A DNA stretch of 64,000 bases from positions 5,775-69,774 of the forward strand of contig JBBAVI010000019.1 in NCBI GenBank assembly GCA_040397785.1, in the 5' to 3' direction. A program made the position numbers and the translations under genes. The number at the start of each line of letters is the position of its first letter. The stretch's first letter is position 1. Below, piece by piece: positions 18,617 to 27,156 of this stretch. A model generated the notes under the pieces. It saw nothing but the letters and a program-made list of their open reading frames with translations. It did no database searches and was not told the origin of the DNA. The stretch comes from M3007 sp040397785 (GTDB lineage: Bacteria > Bacteroidota > Bacteroidia > Chitinophagales > Saprospiraceae).

Positions 18617-18915
18617 CAAACACTTCAAAAGCGGTTTATATCTGTGCAAGAATTGGGCATCCAACTTTACCGCTCGATTATGGCTATTTGGTACATCAGG
18701 TGCGCGCGGTAGAAGGTGGTTCGGAAATGCGTTCTCGTTTTTGGATGGGTGGAAATTACATTCATATTCGAAAGGCAGGTGTAATGGCAGATTTGGTTTC
18801 TTCCTTTATTCAGAAAATGAGAAAGTTGCCGCCCACTTTTGCCTATGATTTATGCAAGCATTGCTCGGAGGAAATGAACCATTTGGCCGCTTTTTTGCCG
18901 AAATTGTATGCTGAA
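18613..18915 (+). pseudogene. C-terminal remnant of a DAPG-hydrolase (PhlG)-like gene
   Basis: The frame is open from 18613 and reads without stop into the FAD oxidoreductase. It encodes ~100 residues that match, from memory, the end of the 2,4-diacetylphloroglucinol hydrolase family: LVHQVRAVEGGSEMRSRFWM, then KHCSEEMNHLAAFLPKLYAE. His of LVHQ and the HxxxE of HCSEE correspond to late zinc ligands of that family. The N-terminal two thirds, with the other ligands, are missing. The fragment follows the carbonic anhydrase stop directly, as if a deletion had joined the two. Confidence 0.5.
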
Positions 18916-20274
18916 ATGAATCAAACCATTGAAAAACTCAACGTTGAAGGCCGTGTGATTGAAAGAACCGATGAAGATTTTGAAAGTGTAATTATGGGTT
19001 CTTTGTTCAACAAAATTGACCCCGGCAAAAGACCGGTAAAAGTGGTAGAAGCCAAGTCTATACAGGATGTCATCGAAACTATAAAATACGCAAAATCACA
19101 CGGTAAAAAGGTGACGGTTTGCTCCGGTGGACATAGTTGGAGTGCGAATCATTTGCGCGACAACAGCATTTTGATTATGATGAAACACTTCAACCAATTT
19201 GAAGTGAACGTGAAAGAAAAGACCGCAACCGCCGGTCCGGGTGTGGGTGGCAGTGTTTTAATGCTGGAATTGTACAAGCATAATTTGTTCTTCCCTGCGG
19301 GACATTGCAAAGGTGTGTGTATCGGCGGTTATTTGTTGCAAGGCGGTTATGGCTGGAATGGCAGAAAAACAGGAATGGCCTGCGAACATGTAATCGGTAT
19401 TGATATGGTCACCGCCGATGGCGAATACCTGCATGCCAGCGAAACCGAAAATGCTGATTTGTTTTGGTCGGCGCGTGGCTCGGGGGGCGGATTTTTTGGG
19501 GTAGTGGTTCGTTTTCATTTAAAATTGTCGGTATTACCCAAATACAGGGCCATTATTGTACACGATTTTTTGATGAAACATTTGGAAGATGTGTACAATT
19601 GGGCGTATGAAGTAGGCCCAAGCATACCCAAAGCAGTTGAATTTCAAATGATTATGAGCAATAAAATGGCTGGTTTTTTTGGGCCGGGCATTGAATCGGT
19701 TGCGCCCATTTTTGCCGACACCAAAGATGAGTTCGAAGCGGCCATGGCTTTTATGAAAAACAGCCCGATTAAAAAGAAAGCCTTTATTGCCACACCAGCC
19801 TTCGACCCTGGTATTGATTTGTTGTACAAAACGGTCATGACGCATTACCCCGAAAATTATTATTGGGGTGTCGATAATATGTGGACCCATGCGTCCATCG
19901 AGGACTTGATGCCGTATATCAAAGAGATTGCCCGAACCTTACCGCCTGCCCCTGCCCACTTTTTGTGGTTGAACTGGCATCCTGGCAATATTCAAACCGA
20001 TATGGTGTATTCCAATGAAGATAATATATATCTGGCCCTGTATGGCAACTGGAAAAACGCAGCGGATACGCCCAAATATGCCGATTGGGCAGCCAATTTG
20101 ATGCGGGAAATGAGCCATTTGAGTACGGGTATTCAATTGGCAGACGAGGGTTTGCATAAGCGCACCGCGCCTTTTTTGTCGAACGAAAATTTGAAAAAAA
20201 TCCAGGAAATCAGGGCCCAAAGGGACGCCGATGGGTTGTTTCATGAATGGCATAGTCGACCAGAAATTAAGTAA
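18916..20274 (+). CDS. FAD-binding oxidoreductase, berberine-bridge-enzyme-like
   Basis: Start set at ATG 18916 (MNQTIEKLNVEGRVI), giving 452 residues. The frame is open further upstream through a DAPG-hydrolase-like remnant. It has the PCMH FAD-binding fold: CSGGHSWSANH with His73, the usual 8-alpha-histidyl flavin attachment site, and GHCKGVCIGGYLLQGGYGWNGR with Cys131 where bicovalent family members bind the flavin a second time. The C-terminal third is the substrate-binding/BBE part. Such enzymes oxidise alcohols, sugars or aromatic substrates with O2 as acceptor. The substrate here is unknown. No signal peptide. A hairpin terminator follows at once. Confidence 0.85.
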   Translation: MNQTIEKLNVEGRVIERTDEDFESVIMGSLFNKIDPGKRPVKVVEAKSIQDVIETIKYAKSHGKKVTVCSGGHSWSANHLRDNSILIMMKHFNQFEVNVKEKTATAGPGVGGSVLMLELYKHNLFFPAGHCKGVCIGGYLLQGGYGWNGRKTGMACEHVIGIDMVTADGEYLHASETENADLFWSARGSGGGFFGVVVRFHLKLSVLPKYRAIIVHDFLMKHLEDVYNWAYEVGPSIPKAVEFQMIMSNKMAGFFGPGIESVAPIFADTKDEFEAAMAFMKNSPIKKKAFIATPAFDPGIDLLYKTVMTHYPENYYWGVDNMWTHASIEDLMPYIKEIARTLPPAPAHFLWLNWHPGNIQTDMVYSNEDNIYLALYGNWKNAADTPKYADWAANLMREMSHLSTGIQLADEGLHKRTAPFLSNENLKKIQEIRAQRDADGLFHEWHSRPEIK

Positions 20275-20285
20275 AACGCTAAAAA

Positions 20286-20336
20286 ATCCCGGATTCTGGT
20301 TTTCACCAAAATCCGGGATGACTCATGTTAATTTTT
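20286..20336 (+). terminator. Hairpin terminator after the FAD oxidoreductase
   Basis: Arms 20286-20299 and 20306-20319 form a 14-bp GC-rich stem (one mismatch) with a 6-nt loop, 11 bp after the stop. T-rich sequence (AATTTTTT) follows after 12 bp. A run of A at 20281-20286 would also supply a U-tract on the minus strand. Confidence 0.7.
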
Positions 20337-20351
20337 TAACTAATGTATACG

Positions 20352-20640
20352 TTATTTCGTTCTGACAATCGCCTTGGTATCCAAGGTATTACGATAATTA
20401 AATCGGAGGAAATAAAGTCTATCCGTGGTTGATTCAACTGGCGTCCATTGGAATTGCACATCACCATCAACCGCGCCTCTGTACAAATCGGTTACAATTT
20501 GGCCAATGGAACTGAGGATGGTCAATCGTACATCGGCCGATCATACACCCTTCACCTCAATATTCAGAACATTGGCTACCCAAATCTCACCATGGTGGGT
20601 TTTAAATATACTAAACGCTGCCTGAAAGGCTGCATTCATT
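20352..20640 (-). pseudogene. Decayed T9SS type A C-terminal domain
   Basis: Read on the minus strand, 20352-20550 encodes a typical secretion tail: TILSSIGQIVTDLYRGA, then DRLYFLRFNYRN, ending IVRTK and a TAA stop. Directly upstream the same frame continues as VANVLNIEVKGV but is cut by a TGA. The expected YPNP-type opening is lost. No start or passenger domain is present, so this is a 3' fragment of a dead secreted-protein gene. Confidence 0.6.
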
Positions 20641-20678
20641 GTCATGCTGAGCGCTGATTGTCAATGATTTAGGTCGAA

Positions 20679-20877
20679 GGCCATACACAAAACAATACAG
20701 CGCGAAGTATAGTTTCCAAATGGATTCGATGGGTCGCGGATGTTCCGGAGGTGCCGGTAATGCTATTTTAGAAAAAATCTGTGTGCGCGTTTGTAATATA
20801 CAGAGACCTTCCGAGGTGCCAATTAATAGACGGTTTGGGGGCAGCGTAACAATTTGCACATTGCAGATACGGGTTAC
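20679..20877 (-). pseudogene. Possible sensor-propeller gene fragment
   Basis: The minus strand translates to a stretch resembling one or two blades of a two-component-regulator propeller (VQIVTLPPNRLLIGTSEGL, then TRTQIFSKI and ESIWKLYF), without start or continuation. It fills the gap between the alpha/beta hydrolase and the T9SS tail remnant. The match is weak. Confidence 0.3.
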
Positions 20878-21884
20878 CCCTTCAAAAACGCCAACAATCC
20901 GGGAAAATAATGCGTCTGATCGTCCCACATGCTCATGTGACTGCCATCCGGGCACAATAAAAACTGTCCGTTTGGAAACTGTTTGGCCATCCAGGCCATG
21001 TAGGCAGGATCCATGCTATCATGGGTTGCGCCAATCACCAAAGTGCGGGTTCTGATGTTTTTCAATTCCGCACTCACGTCCCATTTTTCCAGTTTACCGG
21101 AAATGCCAAATTCGCTGGGGCCTTGCATAGTGACATAAATTTCCTGGTTTACCCGGGAAAAATTGCGATTCACCGCATCTGGCCATTGGGCGGAAGGGCG
21201 GCGCAAAATATGTTTTTCATAAAAATTGGGCATCAATAACGCCATGTATTGTGGATTGGCAAAGTCCTTTTTCGCTTCCAGATCTTGAATGGTTTTGAGC
21301 ACCACAGGGTCCATTTGTTTGCCCAACACCGAATCGGCATATTGGCCATATTTTGGACAACTGGCCATCATATTACTTATAATCAGGCCTTTTATATTGT
21401 CCTGGTATTTCAGGGCATATTGCATGGCCAAAATTCCGCCCCAGGAATGTCCCAGCAGGTAAAAATTGTCTTTATTTAGTCCCAAGGCCACCCGCACCTG
21501 CTCCACTTCTTCCACAAAACGGGATAAATCCCACAGTGAAGTGTCTTTAGGCTGATCGGAAAATGCGGAGCCTAATTGGTCATAATAGATAAATTCAATG
21601 CCTTCCTGGGGTAAAAAACTTTCAAAAGACTCAAAATATTCATGCGTACAGGCGGGCCCGCCGTGCAGGAGCAGCACTTTGGTGGTAGGGTTGTTGCCAA
21701 AACGTTTAGTCCAAACCTTGAAAGTGCCTTTGGGTGTTTGAATTGGAATCAGACGCACACCGCCCGTAAGCACGCCGGTATCAGGGCTTGAAAAGTACGA
21801 TTTCAAGGCATTTGAAGCGGGTTGGGCGGGTTGACAGGCATTGGCTAAGCAGATAATTAGCAGTAGGAAGGATGTAATGCGCAT
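20874..21884 (-). CDS. Proline iminopeptidase-like alpha/beta hydrolase (lipoprotein)
   Basis: 336 residues. The N-terminus (MRITSFLLLIICLANACQPA) is a lipoprotein signal with lipobox ANAC. The catalytic fold shows LLLHGGPACTHEYFE (oxyanion loop, HGGP typical of the S33 family), GHSWGG with the nucleophile Ser, and a late Asp-x-x-His pair (CPDGSHMSMWDD). S33 prolyl aminopeptidases cleave N-terminal proline from peptides. With its lipid anchor this one should act in the periplasm or on the surface. It stands alone after decayed gene fragments. Confidence 0.85.
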   Translation of the reverse strand: MRITSFLLLIICLANACQPAQPASNALKSYFSSPDTGVLTGGVRLIPIQTPKGTFKVWTKRFGNNPTTKVLLLHGGPACTHEYFESFESFLPQEGIEFIYYDQLGSAFSDQPKDTSLWDLSRFVEEVEQVRVALGLNKDNFYLLGHSWGGILAMQYALKYQDNIKGLIISNMMASCPKYGQYADSVLGKQMDPVVLKTIQDLEAKKDFANPQYMALLMPNFYEKHILRRPSAQWPDAVNRNFSRVNQEIYVTMQGPSEFGISGKLEKWDVSAELKNIRTRTLVIGATHDSMDPAYMAWMAKQFPNGQFLLCPDGSHMSMWDDQTHYFPGLLAFLKG

Positions 21885-22012
21885 GATATGTTGGATTTGA
21901 CATCAAGGTAAGGTACATCATGCAATAACAAAAAAAAATGCTAGTTTATGAAAAAATGCCTTATTTTGGTTTCTATAAATCCTTAAATTGCGGGAAAAAT
22001 AGAATCAAAAAA

Positions 22013-22462
22013 TCAAGGCTTGTACTTCTGCACCGAAGAATTCACAATTTTCCAAACCCCATCTACCTTTTCCATCCCGCGAAATTCATGGAAAAAGGAG
22101 ACCGTTCCATCTGGCAACGCACTTTTTTGATCCAACGTAGCCCAAGCGACCGTTCCGTGCGCTTTAATTACGGCATTGATATAGGTATTCACCGCAAAAT
22201 CCGGTTTCGATTGCAAAAGCTGCGGATTTTTGGGTGAAAGTTGTGCGCTGTCTAATATGATCGTAAATTCAGGCTCTGAATACACCATGCGCGATTCAGG
22301 CGTTATGGACCAATACGCTAAGAACGCCGTGCGATCCGCATTGAAATGGTAGGCTTTGCTCTCTGCTTCAATTACTTGACGAATGGCTGCTTCTTCGGTT
22401 TGAGCCATTGCGTTTTGGCATAGAAAGAGGAACAAAAAAATGGATAATTGCAAGTATTTCAT
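22013..22462 (-). CDS. Secreted SnoaL/DUF4440-like (NTF2-fold) protein
   Basis: Start at ATG 22462 gives a signal peptide (MKYLQLSIFLFLFLCQNAMA) followed by mature QTEEAAIRQVIEAESKAY. The frame is open further upstream, but those codons do not resemble protein. The 149-residue product has the NTF2-like plan: helix IRQVIEAESKAY, then strands ending FFHEFRGMEKVDGVWKIVNSSVQKY, typical for DUF4440. Catalytic function unknown; probably periplasmic. Confidence 0.7.
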   Translation of the reverse strand: MKYLQLSIFLFLFLCQNAMAQTEEAAIRQVIEAESKAYHFNADRTAFLAYWSITPESRMVYSEPEFTIILDSAQLSPKNPQLLQSKPDFAVNTYINAVIKAHGTVAWATLDQKSALPDGTVSFFHEFRGMEKVDGVWKIVNSSVQKYKP

Positions 22463-22517
22463 GGTGTTAAACCCAGATTTAAATGGATTTGAGGGATGGA
22501 TGGATAAATATACCGTA

Positions 22518-22988
22518 CTACTTTCGAATAAAATAATTGTCACACCCGTCTACATACCCGTCTGCAAACTCCACACGATCATCACAAAAAAGTACGATAC
22601 CCCTTAATTGTCCCACAAAGGGTACAGTTTCCAAGGTGAAACCACCAAAATTAGTTGGTATAAAATGCCAGATGGCAGTATCTGTATCTATGCCGTCTTG
22701 TTTTGTGATCAGGGTATGATCCGCTTTAAATTCGACAGAAAAACCTTTGTAGGTATCGAAACTTTCTATCTTGGTTTTGAAATAACAGCCAATAAATTGC
22801 CAGTTCCAGGTACCAATCAGTGCTTGATTCATTTTGGTACTGTCCCAACTTATGAGGTTGTGGCACTCGTATAAACCGCTGAAATTGTCAGAAATTATTG
22901 GATCTGGCGATTTTTTACAAGAAAACAGGCTCCATTGCAATGAAATCATCAAAAGGATGACCCAAGTACTCCATTTTTTATGCGTCAT
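22518..22988 (-). CDS. Putative lipoprotein (156 aa)
   Basis: Signal MTHKKWSTWVILLMISLQWS with lipobox LFSC and mature Cys-Lys-Lys-Ser. The rest is beta-rich (TKIESFDTYKGFSVEFKADHTLI, GGFTLETVPFVGQLRGIVLF) and ends with a cysteine-containing FADGYVDGCDNYFIRK. It resembles small lipocalin-like Bacteroidota lipoproteins, but no family is certain. Confidence 0.6.
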   Translation of the reverse strand: MTHKKWSTWVILLMISLQWSLFSCKKSPDPIISDNFSGLYECHNLISWDSTKMNQALIGTWNWQFIGCYFKTKIESFDTYKGFSVEFKADHTLITKQDGIDTDTAIWHFIPTNFGGFTLETVPFVGQLRGIVLFCDDRVEFADGYVDGCDNYFIRK

Positions 22989-23064
22989 GATTTTAGTTTT
23001 AGTAGGTAACGAATACCCTTAATACGCAAACATTCTGTAAAGGTTGGGCAAGTTACTCCAAAAC

Positions 23065-23523
23065 TTATCGGCGCGGTCTGCCCCCAGGAGGAGGTCCCAT
23101 TTGTTTCACGGCCTCCCCAATGATCGCATCAAATTTCTGCTGTTGATCTGGACGACAAATTGCCCGAAGAGTTCGGAAATGCTCAAACGTATAGAGTTCC
23201 ATTGCTTTTTGACGTATCGAGATGGAGTCCGCAATTTGGAGCATTCGAACAGAGTCTACCACCGGCGTGGCCAACAAGTCAAACAATCGTTTGTGGCGTG
23301 CATTCAATTCCTGCTGATACGCCCGTGTTTTTTGCTGATGTTCCTCCCGTATTTTGGTGTAGGCTATTTGTTGTTGGTCATCCAGTTGTAGGGTCTCTAC
23401 CAGGTATTTTCCAGGTCCACCTTTTGGCCTTGGCGGACCGGCAAACCAGAAAAAGGCAAGGGTGCTAAGATTTATAAGCAACAAAGCGCCAATCAGGAAT
23501 TTTAAAAATCGAGTGTTTTCCAT
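23065..23523 (-). CDS. CpxP/Spy-like periplasmic stress or metal sensor
   Basis: Start at ATG 23523 (MENTRFLKFLIGALLLINLS). One N-terminal membrane helix (~6-25) is followed by a proline-rich linker (GPPRPKGGPGK) and a helical periplasmic domain (~35-140) with two heavily charged helices. It ends in a PPPGGRPRR tail. Length (152) and layout match the heavy-metal sensor/Spy family (CnrX, ZraP, CpxP). It is the last gene of a sigma factor/anti-sigma factor operon and probably modulates it. Confidence 0.7.
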   Translation of the reverse strand: MENTRFLKFLIGALLLINLSTLAFFWFAGPPRPKGGPGKYLVETLQLDDQQQIAYTKIREEHQQKTRAYQQELNARHKRLFDLLATPVVDSVRMLQIADSISIRQKAMELYTFEHFRTLRAICRPDQQQKFDAIIGEAVKQMGPPPGGRPRR

Positions 23524-23554
23524 GGCATTTGAATTCGGTTTGGAAGGAAAGGGC

Positions 23555-23863
23555 TTAAATGTCAACAGGTTTTAAAAAACCAAAATATTCGGTTGCAAAC
23601 ACCCCGGCTGGATTTGGGCTTCCAGCAAATTGTTGTTTCATTTTGATGCAAGTCATTATATTGACAAACAGCAACAAGGCAATGCTCGCAGCGACCATCC
23701 AGCGCTGTGGGGGCGTCATACGGATGCGCAAGGCGTTTTGACGGGGTATGTTTTGGCGGTCGAGTATACGCGCGTACAAATCGGCCGGTGGTGTGGCCCG
23801 CTCTATTCCATCCAGGGAATTGATCGCGGCATCGATCCAATTTTCTTTCGTGTGTGTGTGCAT
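23555..23863 (-). CDS. Putative anti-sigma factor (membrane protein, 102 aa)
   Basis: Start at ATG 23863 (MHTHTKENWIDAAINSLDGIERATPP). A cytosolic N-terminal segment of ~60 residues precedes one membrane helix (RWMVAASIALLLFVNIMTCI) and a short periplasmic tail. The WIDAAINSLDGIERATPPADLYARI pattern is typical of small Bacteroidota anti-sigma factors paired with ECF sigma genes. It lies between the sigma gene (37 bp upstream) and the CpxP-like gene (31 bp downstream). Confidence 0.65.
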   Translation of the reverse strand: MHTHTKENWIDAAINSLDGIERATPPADLYARILDRQNIPRQNALRIRMTPPQRWMVAASIALLLFVNIMTCIKMKQQFAGSPNPAGVFATEYFGFLKPVDI

Positions 23864-23900
23864 ATTGATTAGATGATTCAATTAAATGAAAAAAGCAGTT

Positions 23901-24479
23901 TTAGGGTTTGAGGTTTTCATAATAGTCGCCCAGCAATTTGCGCAATTGTTGTTTGGCGCGAAACATCAGGGATTCTACGGATGAAAGCGAAACCTTCATA
24001 ATTTCTGCAATTTCCTGGTAGCTTTGGTCTTCCAATTTGTGTAGAATAAACGCTGTTTTTTGTTTTTCAGGCAATTGTTCAATGGCTTTAAACAAATATT
24101 GGGCGTGTTCTTTTTGTTCCATGATTACGCCGGGGTGTTGAAAATGCGGCGGATCAATGGTTAATTGATTATTCCCAGATTCGTTCAAACTTTGCACATG
24201 AGCAAAGCGTTTTTTGCGTTTGCGGCTGCGCAGTAGTTCGAACGATTTGGTCACGGCAATGCGGTACATCCAGGTTGATAGTTTTGATTCGGCTTTAAAT
24301 TGGTGAATCGATTGAAAAACCTGCACAAAAACCTCCTGCGTTATGTCTTCAGCATCTCCGGGATGTTGCAAAACACCCAATACCGTATTGTACACAAAGG
24401 GTCCGAACCGATCTACCAGCTTGCGGTAGGCAGTTGCATCATTATCCTTCAGAAGTACTAGGAGCTCCGCGTCTGTCAA
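23901..24479 (-). CDS. RNA polymerase sigma factor, ECF subfamily
   Basis: 192 residues. Region 2 spans ~20-90: YNTVLGVLQHPGDAEDITQEVFVQVFQSIHQF, then LSTWMYRIAVTKSFELLR. Region 4 spans ~125-185: AIEQLPEKQKTAFILHKLEDQSYQEIAEIM, with the recognition helix VSLSSVESLMFRAKQQLRKLL. The only start that gives the full region 2 is a TTG at 24479, right behind an in-frame TAA, so TTG initiation is likely. It heads a sigma/anti-sigma/periplasmic-sensor operon and probably responds to envelope or metal stress. Confidence 0.9.
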   Translation of the reverse strand: MTDAELLVLLKDNDATAYRKLVDRFGPFVYNTVLGVLQHPGDAEDITQEVFVQVFQSIHQFKAESKLSTWMYRIAVTKSFELLRSRKRKKRFAHVQSLNESGNNQLTIDPPHFQHPGVIMEQKEHAQYLFKAIEQLPEKQKTAFILHKLEDQSYQEIAEIMKVSLSSVESLMFRAKQQLRKLLGDYYENLKP

Positions 24480-24589
24480 TTACAGGATTCGTTTTAACAA
24501 TAAGATGCTAATGAATGACAAAACTTGTGGTCGGTGTATTTAAATATTTTTATAAAAGAGGTCGGCGGGGATAATTATACTTTTTCTAT

Positions 24590-24635
24590 AAAAAAAAGCA
24601 GCACAACCTGCCCTGTTTTAGGCAAATTGTGCTGC
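24590..24635 (-). terminator. Rho-independent terminator of the OmpA lipoprotein gene
   Basis: On the minus strand a stem GCAGCACAA/TTGTGCTGC (arms 24598-24606 and 24627-24635) with an inner TGCC/GGCA pair is followed by eight T. It lies 14 bp after the stop codon: a textbook intrinsic terminator. Confidence 0.9.
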
Positions 24636-24649
24636 AAAACTTGGTTATA

Positions 24650-25576
24650 TTAGTTACCAGGAACCAGATTTGGGTTCAACAGGTCATAAAACTGATTAAT
24701 TTTTGGCAAAATAATGATGCGCGTACGGCGGTTTGCAGCGCGACCTGCCTCGGTATCATTGGCCATCAGGGTGTTATATTGTCCGCGGCCTGCAGCGATC
24801 AGGCGGTTTGGATCAATTTTGTGGGTAACCTGCAGTGCCCGCACCACGGAGGTAGCGCGTTTCACACTCAGATCCCAGTTGTCGTCCATACAGGCATTTT
24901 TGATCGGCAAATTATCGGTGTATCCTTCTACCATCACTTCAAATTCTGGACGCGATGCGATGATTTTTGCAATTTTAGCCAATACATCGTTTGCTTTTGG
25001 CGTAAGGTTGGCGCTGCCACTTTGGTACAGCATTTTATCGGATAAATTGATGAATACCACTGTTTTATCCACTTTTACATCTACATCCTGGTCGTCCAGG
25101 CCGTCTTTCAGGACACTTTTCAGGTTGACTGCCAGCGCGAGGTTGATCGAATCGGCTTTGGTTTTAGCCAATTGCAGTAGTTGGATGTATTTGTCTTTGT
25201 TTTGCAGTTGCGACAGGGTTTCGCGGATATTATCGTTGGCAGATTTAGACAAAACGGTCAAATCGCCCACTTGAGTGAGTTGTTTGTCGCGTTGCGATTT
25301 CAAGTCTGCAATTTGTGCTTTCAGGTCGGTAATTTGTTCGTCTTTCAGTTTCAGGGCACCCTGATTGCCGTTGATATCGCCTTTCAAGCGTTCTTTTTCT
25401 TTTTCGCAGGCACTGAGTTGGTTCATCAGGTTATTGAGTTTGGTGCCACAAGCGCCCAAGTCTTTGTTGGCGGTTTCCAATTGTGTCAGCAAAGCGGTGT
25501 ATTTCTTTTTGGTAACACAAGAGGAAAGGCTGATTCCCAAAGCGAGGAAAAGCAGGAATAAAGTTTTAAATTGCAT
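24650..25576 (-). CDS. OmpA-family lipoprotein with coiled-coil domain
   Basis: Start at ATG 25576 (MQFKTLFLLFLALGISLSSCVTKKKY): lipobox LSSC, mature Cys18. Residues ~25-120 form a long coiled coil (LLTQLETANKDLGACGTKLNNL, KDEQITDLKAQIADLKSQRD). Residues ~180-300 are an OmpA C-terminal peptidoglycan-binding domain (MLYQSGSANLTPKANDVLAKIA, VEGYTDNLPI, NWDLSVKRATSVVRAL, GRGQYN, NRRTRIIILP). It anchors the outer membrane to the cell wall and resembles the Bacteroidota lipoproteins found with or near motility and T9SS functions. 308 residues, monocistronic. Confidence 0.9.
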   Translation of the reverse strand: MQFKTLFLLFLALGISLSSCVTKKKYTALLTQLETANKDLGACGTKLNNLMNQLSACEKEKERLKGDINGNQGALKLKDEQITDLKAQIADLKSQRDKQLTQVGDLTVLSKSANDNIRETLSQLQNKDKYIQLLQLAKTKADSINLALAVNLKSVLKDGLDDQDVDVKVDKTVVFINLSDKMLYQSGSANLTPKANDVLAKIAKIIASRPEFEVMVEGYTDNLPIKNACMDDNWDLSVKRATSVVRALQVTHKIDPNRLIAAGRGQYNTLMANDTEAGRAANRRTRIIILPKINQFYDLLNPNLVPGN

Positions 25577-25663
25577 AATCAAATTTTGAAAAGAGGTGGG
25601 TGATCAAATATGTTTTGTTGAGGCTGGGAACGTTTAAGGCGGAGATTTATTTTCTCAGTAAGT

Positions 25664-27136
25664 CTAATGCACGCGCGCTTTCCACTTACTATCCAGGGAT
25701 TCTGCAACTACCAGGCCTTTTTTGTTCGCTAAATAAGCGCGCAAAGCCAGGAGGGCCGCCACTTCTGCTTCTGCTTGGTGACTTTCCAGCATTTTTTCGG
25801 GTGCATAATAATATTTGATAAAGTTGGTATCAAAATTTCCGGAAACAAAGGCCTCATGGTCCATCACAAATCGACCAAAGGGTAGGGTAGTCGCCACACC
25901 TTCAACTTCATATTGCGCAATGGCTTCTTTCATGCGTTGAATGGCTTCGGCGCGTGTTTTGCCATGTACGGCCAGTTTTGCCAACAACGGATCATAAAAA
26001 ATGGGCACTTCCATACCTTCTTCATATCCGCTATCTACCCGCACATCAAAGCCTTCGGGAATTCGATAACGGCTTAAAGTGCCCACGGAGGGCAGGAAAT
26101 TGTTCATGGGGTCTTCAGCGCATACCCGTAATTCGATGGCATGACCGTTTATGCGCAGGTCTTCCTGGGTAAATGGCAGTGATTCGCCCCGGGCAATGCG
26201 GATTTGCATTTCCACCAAATCCAGGCCGGTAATCATTTCCGTAACCGGATGTTCTACTTGGAGGCGGGTATTCATTTCCAGAAAGTAAAAGTTCATCTGG
26301 TCGTCCATCAAAAACTCCACGGTACCTGCGCCGACATAATTACAGGCTTTGCACACTTTAATTGCTGCTTCGCCCATGGCTTGGCGCAGTGGAGGGGTGA
26401 GGACGACACTAGGCGCTTCTTCTACTAATTTTTGGTGTCGACGTTGTATAGAGCATTCACGTTCAAATAGATACACAATATTGCCGTGTGTATCGCCCAG
26501 CATTTGCATTTCCACATGGCGCGGCGAGGTCACATATTTTTCGATAAAAACCGCGCCATCCCCAAACGCTGAAATCGCTTCAGAAATGGCCCGTTCCATT
26601 TGTTCTTGCAAGTCGGCTTCCGTTTCTACTACGCGCATTCCTTTGCCGCCGCCACCTGCCGAGGCTTTGATGAGCACCGGATAACCTACCCGTTGACCGA
26701 TTTCTTTGGCCATGGCGATGTCCGTGATGGCTTCTTCGATACCGGGCACCATGGGGACACCGAATTTTTTGGCGGCATCTTTAGCGGCCAGTTTGCTGCC
26801 CATCATTTCAATGCTGCTAGGGCTTGGGCCAATAAAGATGATGCCAGCGTCGGCTACTTTTTGGGCAAAGCCTGCATTTTCGCTCAAAAATCCATATCCC
26901 GGGTGAATGCCATCGGTACCGGTTTGAAGGGCTACTTCCAGAATTTTATCGGCCAGCAAATAACTTTGGGCAGAGGGAGCCGGACCGATACATACGGCTT
27001 CGTCAGCAAAGCGTACATGCAGGGCATTGCGGTCGGCTTCAGAGAATACAGCAACGGTTTTGATACCCATACGGCGGGCGGTACGCATTACCCTAAGCGC
27101 AATTTCCCCACGGTTAGCAATAAGGATTTTTTTCAT
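25664..27136 (-). CDS. accC: Biotin carboxylase (acetyl/propionyl-CoA or pyruvate carboxylase subunit)
   Basis: 490 residues with the three biotin carboxylase domains: N-terminal preATP-grasp (MKKILIANRGEIALRVMRTARRMG), ATP-grasp with the glycine loop KASAGGGGKGMRVVE (~160-175), the catalytic block FLEMNTRLQVEHPVTEMITGLDLVEMQ (~285-315), and the C-terminal carboxylase domain. It makes carboxybiotin from ATP and bicarbonate on a separate carrier protein. The tail of ~40 residues beyond the classical AccC length is typical of acyl-CoA carboxylase subunits in Bacteroidota. No BCCP or transferase gene adjoins, so the acceptor is open. A perfect palindrome lies 20 bp upstream. Confidence 0.92.
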   Translation of the reverse strand: MKKILIANRGEIALRVMRTARRMGIKTVAVFSEADRNALHVRFADEAVCIGPAPSAQSYLLADKILEVALQTGTDGIHPGYGFLSENAGFAQKVADAGIIFIGPSPSSIEMMGSKLAAKDAAKKFGVPMVPGIEEAITDIAMAKEIGQRVGYPVLIKASAGGGGKGMRVVETEADLQEQMERAISEAISAFGDGAVFIEKYVTSPRHVEMQMLGDTHGNIVYLFERECSIQRRHQKLVEEAPSVVLTPPLRQAMGEAAIKVCKACNYVGAGTVEFLMDDQMNFYFLEMNTRLQVEHPVTEMITGLDLVEMQIRIARGESLPFTQEDLRINGHAIELRVCAEDPMNNFLPSVGTLSRYRIPEGFDVRVDSGYEEGMEVPIFYDPLLAKLAVHGKTRAEAIQRMKEAIAQYEVEGVATTLPFGRFVMDHEAFVSGNFDTNFIKYYYAPEKMLESHQAEAEVAALLALRAYLANKKGLVVAESLDSKWKARVH

Positions 27137-27156
27137 GAAACAGTGAAATTGAAAAT

